From positions 301,814 to 365,813 of the forward strand of contig DASYHQ010000061.1 of NCBI GenBank assembly GCA_035998445.1: DNA of 64,000 bases, read 5' to 3'. The position numbers and the translations under genes were made by a program. The notes under the pieces are model-generated. The model saw nothing but the letters and a program-made list of their open reading frames with translations, was not told the origin of the DNA and searched no databases. Positions within the stretch are counted from its first letter, which is position 1. The number at the start of each line of letters is the position of its first letter. The DNA comes from Tepidisphaeraceae bacterium (lineage in GTDB: Bacteria > Planctomycetota > Phycisphaerae > Tepidisphaerales > Tepidisphaeraceae). Shown piece after piece: positions 43,668-51,734 of the stretch.

Positions 43668-44243
43668 ATGAACGAAATGTCTGCTACGTTGACCAAACTG
43701 CTAGATGTTGCCGAGCAGTTTTGTCAGACCCGTGGGTACAACGGGTTCAGCTACCGCGACCTCGCTGAGGTGGTGGGGATTAAGTCGGCGAGCATCCATT
43801 ATCACTTTCCCACGAAGGCCGATCTCGGGCGAGCGCTGGTCGTGCGGTATCGGCAGGCGTTTGAGACGACGCGCGTCGAGATCGACCGCAGCGAAGCCCA
43901 GGCAATTGCGCGGATTCGGCGGCTATTTGCAGGCTTGGCCGACGGGTATCGCTCGGCCGACCGTATCTGCCTTGCTGGAATGATGGCCGCCGAGAGCGGC
44001 ACGCTTCCCGAGAACGTCCAGGCGGAGGTCCGCCGATTCTTCGAGGAGAACGAAGCGTGGCTCGCTGACACCCTGAAACTGGGCGTGTCGCAGGGCAACG
44101 TTCGACCAGTCGCGAATGCCGAGGCAGAGGCCAAGACGATTTTCGGAACGATCGAAGGCGCCATCCTGGCCGCTCGGGCGTTCAGTGATGCGTCGCGCAT
44201 TCGACTGGCGGGCGATTGGGTCATCCGGTCACTGCAGGCGTAA
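43668..44243 (+). CDS. TetR-family transcriptional regulator
   Basis: The protein has 191 residues from ATG 43668 (MNEMSATLTKLLDVAEQF). The N-terminal HTH is GYNGFSYRDLAEVVGIKSASIHYHFPTKADLG, the canonical TetR pattern. The C-terminal ligand domain contains CLAGMMAAESGTLPENVQ, typical of the branch next to peroxidase-like genes. It probably represses itself and the following AhpD-like gene through the shared operator. Confidence 0.92.
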   Translation: MNEMSATLTKLLDVAEQFCQTRGYNGFSYRDLAEVVGIKSASIHYHFPTKADLGRALVVRYRQAFETTRVEIDRSEAQAIARIRRLFAGLADGYRSADRICLAGMMAAESGTLPENVQAEVRRFFEENEAWLADTLKLGVSQGNVRPVANAEAEAKTIFGTIEGAILAARAFSDASRIRLAGDWVIRSLQA

Positions 44244-44317
44244 TGGTCGCCTCCTGAAACGTCGTTAACTTCGGAACAGTCTGGATTCCTTTTGCTTATA
44301 TTCGCGCTCAGTTCCGT

Positions 44318-44348
44318 TTGCAATGTCTATCTGCTAGTAGGTTATATT
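44318..44348 (+). promoter_or_regulatory. Promoter and operator of the AhpD-like gene
   Basis: TTGCAA (44318-44323), 19-base spacer and TATATT (44343-44348). The spacer holds CTATCTGCTAGTAGGTTA (44327-44344), identical at 15 of 18 positions to the operator before the TetR gene and in the same place between the boxes. Confidence 0.75.
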
Positions 44349-44401
44349 TTGCTGGCGTGTGCTCAGCAACTGTTAACCTCTTAAACCGATTGGAGAACCG
44401 T

Positions 44402-44938
44402 ATGTCACGACTGACCTTAATCGATCCCGCCACCGCGACGGGGGCTGCCAAGGATGTGTTGGAGGCGACGAAGGCGACCTTCGGTGCCACGCCGAACATG
44501 GTCCGGGCCATGGCCAATTCGCCCGTGGTCGCCAAGGTGTTCCTCGACGCGTTCAAGACGCTGGGCGGCGGGGTGTTGAACGGGCAGGAGCGCGAGGCGA
44601 TCGCGCTGGCCGTTGCCGAGCGGAACGGCTGCGACTACTGCCTGAGCGCCCACACCGCCATCGGGAAGATGCACCGGATGAGCGACGCGCAGCTCACCGG
44701 CGCGCGGCACGGGCAGACGGGCGACGGCAAGCTCGACGCCCTCGTCACGCTCGCTCGGCAACTGGTCGAGCGCCGCGGCCACCTGTCCGACGCCGACCTC
44801 ACCACCGCCCGCGCCGCCGGCCTGACCGATGCGCACGTCGCCGAGGTCGTGGCTCACGTGGCGATCGCGTTCTACACGAACTACTTCAACCATGTCGCCC
44901 AGCCCGAGATCGACTTCCCCGTCGTCCGCGCCGGATAG
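44402..44938 (+). CDS. Carboxymuconolactone decarboxylase / AhpD-like peroxidase-related protein
   Basis: The protein has 178 residues from ATG 44402 with GGAG 6 nt upstream. The CxxC motif CDYCLSAH followed by AIGKMHRMSD is the redox pair of the AhpD/uncharacterised peroxidase-related family; ATPNMVRAMANSPVVAKVFL is also typical. It likely reduces peroxides or reactive aldehydes and is induced through the upstream TetR repressor. Confidence 0.92.
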   Translation: MSRLTLIDPATATGAAKDVLEATKATFGATPNMVRAMANSPVVAKVFLDAFKTLGGGVLNGQEREAIALAVAERNGCDYCLSAHTAIGKMHRMSDAQLTGARHGQTGDGKLDALVTLARQLVERRGHLSDADLTTARAAGLTDAHVAEVVAHVAIAFYTNYFNHVAQPEIDFPVVRAG

Positions 44939-45061
44939 CAGCATGGCGAAGCTGCTGGCAATGAGGTGCATCAACATGATTGGGGACGGGCGACGCGCGT
45001 GCGTCGACCGTCTTCGTCCTGCGCACCCCGCCCGCTCGCACAGCGCCCGGCGGTGCGACGA

Positions 45062-46048
45062 TCACCGCTTCGAGTACTGCGACCGTGCGCCGTGTGGCGG
45101 CACCTGAGGCGCCGCCGTGCCGTGGTGCTGCAGGCAGGCGTAGGCGGCGCGGTGGCGGGCGAAGTAGTCGGCTCGGTCGATGAACCCGAGCGTTTGGCGC
45201 AGGTGGTCGGTGGTGATGGCCGGGTCGCGCGGCTCGACGAGGAAGTAGCCTTCGTCCTGGTGCATGCGCACCTCGACGCGGTCGCCGTAGGTGGCGAGGA
45301 TGCGGTCGGGGATGGCGTAGTTGAAGTCGGTGTGGCAGACGGCGAAGTCGAGGTTCACGTCGCGCCAGACCACGTTGGTCAACCCCTGCGTCTCGGCCAG
45401 CACGGTGCCGCAGGGGTCGATAATCTTCGCCCGCTCGGTGCCCACCGCCGAGATGACGTAGTAGTGATGCAGCGCCGCCAGCGCGCGCAGCGGAAACCCA
45501 CCGTTGTACGCCGACGGCCAAACTACCAGCCGCGCGCCTTGCCGGGCCAGTTCGGCCCAGGCATCGGGGAAACAAAGGTCGAAGCAGATCTGCACGCCGA
45601 TGCGCCCGAAGTCCAGGTCGAACGTGCGTGGCGCCGCGCCGGGCGTGACGCCGCTTTCCATGATCGTGTAATCGGGCGTGCTGGTGACCGGCTGCAATTT
45701 GTCGTAGGTGCCGACGAGGCTCCCGTCGCGGCCGAGCACCACCGCCGAGTTGAAGACATCGTTGCCGCGCCGCAAGAACAACGGGCAGATGACGTAGCAC
45801 CGTCCTCGCCGCGCCCGCTCGGCCGCCACGGTAACGGTGTGCCCGTCGATCGCCTCGGCGACCTCCGTCACCTGACGATGGCTAACGCCGCAACTGGGAA
45901 ACGTTTCAGGCAGCACCAGCAGGTCCGGCCTGACGAACAGCGCCAGGTCTGCCAGTTCCATCACCATCGCACGATTCTCGCCCAGAGTCGGCCGACGTTG
46001 GCCCGACAGGCAGACGGTTGCCACTCTCGCGCGTGAAGGCGAACTCAT
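45062..46048 (-). CDS. Carbon-nitrogen hydrolase (nitrilase superfamily)
   Basis: The protein has 328 residues from ATG 46048 (MSSPSRARVATVCL); the frame is open to 46099. The catalytic triad is visible: Glu in VLPETFPS, Lys in GTYDKLQP and Cys in QICFDLCFPDAW. It hydrolyses an amide or nitrile; the substrate is not deducible. The C-terminus (~230-328) is an extension beyond the usual end. Confidence 0.9.
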   Translation of the reverse strand: MSSPSRARVATVCLSGQRRPTLGENRAMVMELADLALFVRPDLLVLPETFPSCGVSHRQVTEVAEAIDGHTVTVAAERARRGRCYVICPLFLRRGNDVFNSAVVLGRDGSLVGTYDKLQPVTSTPDYTIMESGVTPGAAPRTFDLDFGRIGVQICFDLCFPDAWAELARQGARLVVWPSAYNGGFPLRALAALHHYYVISAVGTERAKIIDPCGTVLAETQGLTNVVWRDVNLDFAVCHTDFNYAIPDRILATYGDRVEVRMHQDEGYFLVEPRDPAITTDHLRQTLGFIDRADYFARHRAAYACLQHHGTAAPQVPPHGARSQYSKR

Positions 46049-46149
46049 AGCTGGACACCTTAATCCGATTGCCGGTTCGCCGCGAGCTCGCGTGGGCAAC
46101 GCGGGAGAGGAACCGGAACGACGTCGCCCGAGTCGATGAACACCCTCTA

Positions 46150-46183
46150 GGAAACGGGCGACGCGTTAGCGTCGCCCGTTCCG
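46150..46183. repeat. Short hairpin repeat between nitrilase and barrel-protein genes
   Basis: GGAAACGGGCGACGC-GTTA-GCGTCGCCCGTTCC, a 14-base inverted repeat with one mismatch. Preceded by GAACACCCTCTAG, which echoes the end of the element at 13052-13266. Confidence 0.7.
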
Positions 46184-46251
46184 CGTCTCAATGGGTCGAC
46201 TGACTTCCGCGACCTTGTTTGTCAGGGCGGAATGCCGTTTAGCGACCTCGC

Positions 46252-46929
46252 TTAGAACTTAAAGCCGACGCCGACCGCGTAGACGAACTGGCCTTCGTCC
46301 GACGCCACGTCGGAGTCGCCGCCGTCTCGGAAGGACCACTGGTAGGACGCGCTGCCGAACAGGAACGTCGTTTCGTTGACGAAGTACTTCACGCCGACCT
46401 CAGGGCCGGCAGCGAACGAGTCGTTGACGTCGTCACCGAAGTTGTAGCCGAGGACCGCGCCGACGAAGGGGTTCAGTCGGCCGTTCATCAGGCGGAAGTG
46501 GTAGTCGATCGCGGCGCCGATGCCGAGCTGATACGACGATTCACCGCTGGAGAGCGCGCCGTTGAGGCGGGCGCCCACCTCGATGTTATCCTCGAAGAAG
46601 TACCCATACTGGGCAGCGAAGCCGAAGGCGTTGACGTCAAAGTCGTCCGACGCTGCGCCGGCACCCGTCAGGGTGAACTCGTTGTCGCCTTTGAAGAAGC
46701 CGTAGCCGCCGATGTTCTCGTCGACCGCCTGCAGGTTAACCTCGCCGACGGTGTCACCCATCGGTACCGCAGCGGCGTCAACAAGGCGCTCGGCCGAGGA
46801 CGTGTCGGCGACCCGCTCGGGCGCCGGCAAGTTGAACGCGGACGACGCATCGCTGGCACTGGCGGGCAGTACGCTGATGAGCGTGACGCTGGCGAGCGGC
46901 ACCACGAAAAGGGAGAGTCTGCTGAACAT
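46252..46929 (-). CDS. Outer-membrane beta-barrel protein
   Basis: The protein has 225 residues from ATG 46929 with AAGGAG 6 nt upstream. Signal peptide MFSRLSLFVVPLASVTLISV...ASA. The mature part after ~residue 80 alternates polar and hydrophobic residues with aromatic belts (FAAQYGYFFEDNIEVGARL, FLFGSASYQWSF) and ends with a terminal Phe (VGVGFKF), as in OmpA/OmpW-like eight-stranded barrels. Specific role unknown. Confidence 0.85.
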   Translation of the reverse strand: MFSRLSLFVVPLASVTLISVLPASASDASSAFNLPAPERVADTSSAERLVDAAAVPMGDTVGEVNLQAVDENIGGYGFFKGDNEFTLTGAGAASDDFDVNAFGFAAQYGYFFEDNIEVGARLNGALSSGESSYQLGIGAAIDYHFRLMNGRLNPFVGAVLGYNFGDDVNDSFAAGPEVGVKYFVNETTFLFGSASYQWSFRDGGDSDVASDEGQFVYAVGVGFKF

Positions 46930-47455
46930 GTACGGCTCCTTCACCGAAAATGGATCAAGACGACGTGGCCGAAGGGGCACTCGCCCCTCAGCAACTGCGA
47001 CACGCGGGCCAGCGCGAATGGCGTCCAGTGTTGTACCGCTTCACGCCTACGCGAAAGCAATCAGATGACGTAGGAGTGTCTTTCAACACCTGTGCCATGC
47101 CGCGCGGTTTTTCCCTTTTGTCATGTAAGATGGAGTAACATTGATGAGATTACAGGAAGTTCAACCCGCTTAAGCGGACTGATGCGGGTGCGATCGTGGC
47201 CTGCGGCACCTTCCATTGATGCTCCAGACGTGTGGACCGCGACACTTTGGACCATGAACGTCATCGACGGAGCAAACTCGATGTCATCCCGAAGAGAGCG
47301 GTAGCGACCTGAGGGATCTCTAACCACGGACGGTTCTCGGTCTCGGGAGATCCCTCAGGTCGGCAAGCCTCCCCTCGGGATGACACGTCCCTGACCAACG
47401 AAGGGGTACAGTCCGCCAGCCTTTAGGCTCTGGATATTCGTTTGGGATCCGTCGC
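46930..47455. other. Intergenic stretch with family A copy
   Basis: 526 bases. 47283-47384 is a family A palindrome (separate entry). The rest (upstream of the barrel-protein gene) holds no recognised gene; the segment 47100-47160 is comparatively A/T-rich and may hold its promoter. Confidence 0.45.
47283..47384. repeat. Family A palindromic repeat, copy 4
   Basis: Opens GTCATCCCGAAGAGAGCGGT, has GAGGGATCTC / GGGAGATCCCTC inner arms, loop text ACGGACGGTTCTCGG, and closes CCCCTCGGGATGAC. It is followed by the shared downstream flank GTCCGCCAGCCTTTAGG. Confidence 0.9.
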
Positions 47456-49948
47456 TTAGCCCACCGCTTCGAGCCGCGCGTACTCCAGGATGAGGGTTTT
47501 GCGCCCCCCGGTATTGAAGTCAACGATGGCGCGCGTGTTCTGGCCGGCGTCGGCGAGCTCGAAGATCCGGCCGAGGCCGAACTTCGGGTGGCGGACGAGC
47601 TGGCCGGCGCGGAAACCACCGAGGGTGGGCTGCGTGTCGTATCGGCGGTCACTGGGGGCGGTGGCGCCGTACGAGCCGGCGCCGGTGGACTTGTAGTTGC
47701 CGTACCCGGTGCCGCCACTGCGGGGATAGGTACCACTGTCGAAACTGAGCGAGGTGCGGTCGATGATCGCCAGCTTGTCCTGCGGCAGTTCGTTGAGGAA
47801 CGGGCTGGGGATCGTACGCTCTCGCAAACCACGCATCGTGCGGTAGGCGGCCTTGGTGATGATGAGGTGCTGCTCGGCCCGCGTGATGCCGACGAAGCAG
47901 AGGCGGCGTTCCTCTTCCAGTTCGATCGGGTTGCCGCGCGAGCGGGAGTGGGGCAGGCAGCCTTCTTCCAGACCGATGAGTGCGACCACAGGGAATTCGA
48001 GGCCCTTGGCGGCGTGCAGCGTCATCAGCGTGACCGATCCGCCGGTGCCCTTCATGTGATCGGCGTCGCTGACGAGGCTGACCTGCGCGAGGTAATCCTC
48101 CAGCGTGCCATCCGGGTTCTCGTCGTCGTACTCGGCGGCCGACGAAATGAGTTCGTTCACGTTGGCCAGTTCAGACAAATCGGCGTCGCCGGTCTTGCGG
48201 TAGAGCGCTTCGAGGCCGCTCGTGCGGACGACATCTTCCATCACGCGTTGAACGAGGCCCTTAGGCGAGGCGATCTCCTGTCCCTCTCCCGGTACGCCGG
48301 GAGAGGCTAGGTGAGGGTGATTTTGATCTGCTGACGGAGCACCCAATTCGGAATCACCCGCATCCTGGCCCTCTCCCGGCGTACCGGGAGAGGGGAAAAG
48401 CTGTCCGTTTGTCGGCTCGATGTAAGTTGGTTTCGGCGTGCTCTCGGTGCCCACTGAAGTGGGCGACGCTGCGGGCGGTGTTTGTGCCACGGGGGCGCAA
48501 CCGGCAATCTGGCGCCAGCGTCGTAAAAGTTGGACGAAGTTTCTCGTCGCGTTGACAGCCCGGCTCGACAGGCCGGTCACCTTCTCCACCTGCGCCATCG
48601 ACTGCGCGAGCGAGATGCCGTTGGAGATGCCGTAGGCGTCCATCAGCTTCACGCTGCTGTCCCCGATGCCGCGGGTGGGCACGTTCACGACGCGCGCGAG
48701 GCTGACGGCGTCGCTCGGGTTGGCGATAACGCGCAGGTAGGCCAGTACGTCCTTGATTTCCTTGCGGTTGTAGAACTCCACGCCGCGCGCGATCGTGTAC
48801 GGGACGGCGTTCTTGCGCAGCGCATCTTCCATCACGCGCGACAGCGCGTTCATGCGGTAGAAGATGGCCATCTTGCTCCAGTCGATCTTCTGCTCGTCGT
48901 GCAGGCTCTTGAGCTGCTGCGTGACCATCTCGGCCTCGTCGCGCTCGTCCTGGCAGAAGAAGACGCGCGCCATCTCGCCGTCGGCGTTCTCGGTCCAGAG
49001 GCGCTTGTCCTTCCGCTGGCTGTTGTTGGCGATGAGGGCGTCGGCCAAGGCCAAAATTGTCTTCGTACTGCGGTAGTTGCGCTCGAGCTTGATGATCGTG
49101 GCGTCGGTGTAGTCCTTCTCGAAATCCAGGATGTTCTGGATGTCGGCCCCGCGCCAGGCGTAGATCGACTGGTCGGGGTCGCCCACGACGCACATGTTGC
49201 GGTGCCGTTGCGCTAAAGCGTGCGCGATGATGTACTGGGCGTGGTTGGTGTCCTGATATTCGTCGATCATCAGATACTGAAACCGGTCCTGCAGCTCGCG
49301 CAGCACGTCCGGATGATCGCGAAACGCCGCTGCGGTGCGGAGCAGCAGATCGTCGAAGTCGAGCGCGCCGTTGGCATCCAGCATCGCCTGGTACTTCGTG
49401 TAGGCCCGGGCGACCGTCCGCTGATAAAAATCCCCGGCGGTCTGGGCGAACTTCTGCGGCGTCAGCAGCTGATTCTTCGCCTTGCTGATGGCGGCATGGA
49501 CGGCGGCAGGCTGGAAGTTGGTGCTGGAGATGTCCAACGCCTTCAGCGCGTCCTTCAGCACCTTGTTCTGGTCGGCCGAGTCGTAAATGCTGAAGTTGGC
49601 GGGCAGGCCCACTTGCTCGGCGTAATGGCGCAGGATGCGCAGGCAAAGCGAGTGGAACGTACAGATGGTCGGCCAGCGCTGGTCGAGCTTGCCGAAGTCA
49701 CGGATCGGCCGATCCATGATCTTCTCGACGCGCGCCTTCATCTCGCCGGCGGCCTTGTTCGTGAACGTGATCGCGCAGATCGCGTTGGCCGGGATGCCCT
49801 GGGCGATCATGTACGCCACCCGGCGAGTGAGCACGCGCGTCTTTCCCGACCCCGCGCCCGCAATGATGAGCAACGGCCCATCGATGTGCATGGCGGCGGC
49901 CCGCTGTTCGTCGGTAAGGTCGGCAAGTAGTTCGTCGGCAGTCTGCAA
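47456..49948 (-). CDS. UvrD/PcrA/Rep-type DNA helicase with repeat-derived insertion
   Basis: The protein has 830 residues. SF1A motifs in order: IIAGAGSGKTRVL (Walker A), TFTNKAAGEM, DFDDLLL, MIDEYQDTNH, VVGDPDQSIYAWRGAD, ERNYRST, VTLMTLHAAKGLEFPVV and EERRLCFVGITRAEQHL. The C-terminus has the RNA-polymerase-binding Tudor-like end (GQLVRHPKFGLGRI). 3'-5' helicase for repair and replication conflicts. Between helicase motifs, residues ~490-560 contain a non-family insertion including FPSPGTPGEG and LASPGVPGEGQE, translated from a family B palindromic repeat (48281-48395) that keeps the frame open. Confidence 0.95.
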   Translation of the reverse strand: MQTADELLADLTDEQRAAAMHIDGPLLIIAGAGSGKTRVLTRRVAYMIAQGIPANAICAITFTNKAAGEMKARVEKIMDRPIRDFGKLDQRWPTICTFHSLCLRILRHYAEQVGLPANFSIYDSADQNKVLKDALKALDISSTNFQPAAVHAAISKAKNQLLTPQKFAQTAGDFYQRTVARAYTKYQAMLDANGALDFDDLLLRTAAAFRDHPDVLRELQDRFQYLMIDEYQDTNHAQYIIAHALAQRHRNMCVVGDPDQSIYAWRGADIQNILDFEKDYTDATIIKLERNYRSTKTILALADALIANNSQRKDKRLWTENADGEMARVFFCQDERDEAEMVTQQLKSLHDEQKIDWSKMAIFYRMNALSRVMEDALRKNAVPYTIARGVEFYNRKEIKDVLAYLRVIANPSDAVSLARVVNVPTRGIGDSSVKLMDAYGISNGISLAQSMAQVEKVTGLSSRAVNATRNFVQLLRRWRQIAGCAPVAQTPPAASPTSVGTESTPKPTYIEPTNGQLFPSPGTPGEGQDAGDSELGAPSADQNHPHLASPGVPGEGQEIASPKGLVQRVMEDVVRTSGLEALYRKTGDADLSELANVNELISSAAEYDDENPDGTLEDYLAQVSLVSDADHMKGTGGSVTLMTLHAAKGLEFPVVALIGLEEGCLPHSRSRGNPIELEEERRLCFVGITRAEQHLIITKAAYRTMRGLRERTIPSPFLNELPQDKLAIIDRTSLSFDSGTYPRSGGTGYGNYKSTGAGSYGATAPSDRRYDTQPTLGGFRAGQLVRHPKFGLGRIFELADAGQNTRAIVDFNTGGRKTLILEYARLEAVG
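48281..48395. repeat. Family B palindromic repeat inside the helicase gene
   Basis: CCCTCTCCCGGTACGCCGGG at one end and CCCTCTCCCGGCGTACCGGG at the other, each a hairpin, with GGTGATTTTGATC and CGGAATCACC in the middle. It lies wholly within the helicase reading frame and is translated as the SPGTPGEG-type peptide. Confidence 0.9.
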
Positions 49949-50357
49949 AACGTCGCTCCGGCTCGTCCGTTCGGGCGTAAGACTATATCAGGTTCACCCG
50001 TTCGGGGCGCGTTCGGTGTTGGAAGAGAACGCAAAGGCGCTATGACGCGAAGGAAGCCGCCAAGTGAAAACAGCACGAGCGACCTCTCCCTCTCCCTCCG
50101 GGAGAGGGCAGGGGTGAGGGTCGGGGAATGGGGTGGCCTTCCCCTTCAGGCGTGCGGGCGAAACTATGTCGCTATTCGCGGACGTGTCATCCCGATGGGA
50201 GGCTTGCCGACCGGACCCATCTACCAAGACCGAAAACCGTCCGTCGTTCGAGATCCCTCAGGTCGCCTGAGGCTCCCTTCGGGATGACAACCGGGCGCGA
50301 TGCGACAGGGTTCCGTCCGCTACGCCCAAAGGCACTCGGCAAATGAAAACCCCCACC
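49949..50357. other. Intergenic stretch made largely of repeats
   Basis: 409 bases between the helicase start and the glycosyltransferase end. It contains a family B fragment (50080-50125, CTCTCCCTCCGGGAGAG) and family A copy 5 (50186-50288). No gene recognised. Confidence 0.7.
50186..50288. repeat. Family A palindromic repeat, copy 5
   Basis: GTCATCCCGATGGGAGGCTT at the left, CGAGATCCCTCAGGTCGCC and CTCCCTTCGGGATGAC at the right. The left inner arm is altered (GACCGGACCCATC in place of GACCTGAGGGATC), so part of the stem has decayed. Confidence 0.85.
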
Positions 50358-51422
50358 CTAGCCCTCCCCCGGCGTACCGGGAGAGGGAACCAGAGGCCTG
50401 CGCTCCAACTGCATCTCCGCCATGCGCAGGACCGCGTCCACGCTCAGCCAGTTCAGGCAGCTGACGTGCGAGCATTGCTTTGAGTAGCACGGGCTGCAGG
50501 GGATGTCGACGCGGACCACACTGTCCAATCGGCCGTAGGGGCCGGTGCGGATGGGGTTGGTGGGGCCGAACATTGTCACCAGCGGTCGGCCGAGGGCGGT
50601 GGCGATGTGCATGGGGCCGCTGTCGTTGGCGATGACGAGGTCGGCCCGTTCGAGCAGGGCGACCAGTTGCCGCAGGGTGGTTTGGCCGGTCACGTCGATG
50701 CCGCCGATGAGGGGGGCGATCGACTTCTCGTACGCGCCGCCCGCGACCACCGTTTCCAGTCCGAACCGGTCGCGCAACGGCTGCCGCAACGCCGCGAACG
50801 ATGCGGCGGGCCAGCGCTTCGTCACCCAATTCGTGCCGGGCAACAGGACGGCGTAGCGCGTGCCCTCTGGGATGAGCGACCGAATGTGGGCGCGGTCGGC
50901 GTCGTCGGTGGGGAAGACGTACCGCACGGGTTCATCGGGGCAGCCGAGCGTTTGGGCGATCTTCAGGTAACGGTCGATCGCATGCTGCTCGGGCGTGCCG
51001 ACGTCCACGCGGTGCGTGTAGAACAGCGGCGCCATCTCGCGGGCCTTGCTGAAGCCGATGCGGACGGCCGCCCGCGTCTTCCACGCCATCCAGCCGCTGC
51101 GAAACAGGCCCTGCAGGTCGATGACGAGGTCGTACTGCGCGTCCCGTAACCGCCGGCCGAAGGCGAAGAGTTCGTGGCGCGTTTCACGATTCTTCCACGC
51201 GGCCCCGAGACGCTTGCGGTCGAACAAAATCGCGTTGTCCAACTGCGGGTGATTGTCGAGTATGCCCGCGCACGCCGGCGTGACCAGCCAGTCGATCTTC
51301 GCCGCCGGCCAGCGGTCGCGCAGCAAGTTCAGGATCGGCAGCGCATGCACGACGTCGCCCACCGCGCTGGGCTTAATGATCAAGATGCGGTTAGGGGGCG
51401 TCGGAAACGCGATGGCCGTCAT
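50358..51422 (-). CDS. Glycosyltransferase family 9 (heptosyltransferase-like)
   Basis: The protein has 354 residues from ATG 51422 (MTAIAFPTPPNRILIIKPSA). GT9 features: IIKPSAVGDVVHALPILNLL at the N-terminus, DLQGLFRSGW, VLLPGTNWVTKRWPAASFA and the donor-site block VIANDSGPMHIATALGRPLVTMFGPT. It adds a sugar, commonly heptose, to lipopolysaccharide at the inner membrane. Cys-rich VDIPCSPCYSKQCSHVSCL near the end is usual in the family. The last residues (VPSPGTPGEG) are translated from a family B repeat that supplies the stop codon. Confidence 0.92.
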   Translation of the reverse strand: MTAIAFPTPPNRILIIKPSAVGDVVHALPILNLLRDRWPAAKIDWLVTPACAGILDNHPQLDNAILFDRKRLGAAWKNRETRHELFAFGRRLRDAQYDLVIDLQGLFRSGWMAWKTRAAVRIGFSKAREMAPLFYTHRVDVGTPEQHAIDRYLKIAQTLGCPDEPVRYVFPTDDADRAHIRSLIPEGTRYAVLLPGTNWVTKRWPAASFAALRQPLRDRFGLETVVAGGAYEKSIAPLIGGIDVTGQTTLRQLVALLERADLVIANDSGPMHIATALGRPLVTMFGPTNPIRTGPYGRLDSVVRVDIPCSPCYSKQCSHVSCLNWLSVDAVLRMAEMQLERRPLVPSPGTPGEG

Positions 51423-51505
51423 GCGATGCACGCATGAATAAGCGAGGCGGCGGCAAGTTGCAAAGAACGGAACGGACGGACTGGATGACAGAGTCAGGAA
51501 AAGAG

Positions 51506-51605
51506 TTGAACGCCAAGACACCAAGGACGCCAAGGTAGGAAACGCCAAGGAGTTCTTTATCCCCTTTCTTTCCTACCTTGGCGTTCTCGGCGTCCTGGCG
51601 TTCAT
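51506..51605. repeat. Inverted repeat of the CCTTGGCGTTC type
   Basis: GAACGCCAAGACACCAAGGA ... CGCCAAGGTAGGAAA at the left is mirrored by TTTCCTACCTTGGCG ... TCGGCGTCCTGGCGTTC at the right. It lies between the permease stop and the glycosyltransferase start. Confidence 0.85.
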
Positions 51606-51643
51606 TTCAGAATGGTTTCAATAAGGCCACGCGGTTTAGAACC

Positions 51644-51704
51644 CCGTACAACGGGCGGCCCGCCCGTTTCTTCGTGGCTAAAACACGGGCGAGCCGCCCG
51701 TGGT
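51644..51704. repeat. Inverted repeat of the ACGGGCGG family
   Basis: GTACAACGGGCGGCCCGCCC and GGGCGAGCCGCCCGTGGTAC form arms around CGTTTCTTCGTGGC. It is placed just past the ABC permease stop codon. Related to 9290-9370. Confidence 0.8.
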
Positions 51705-51734
51705 ACGCGCGGAGACGATGGACGAAAAACGCGT

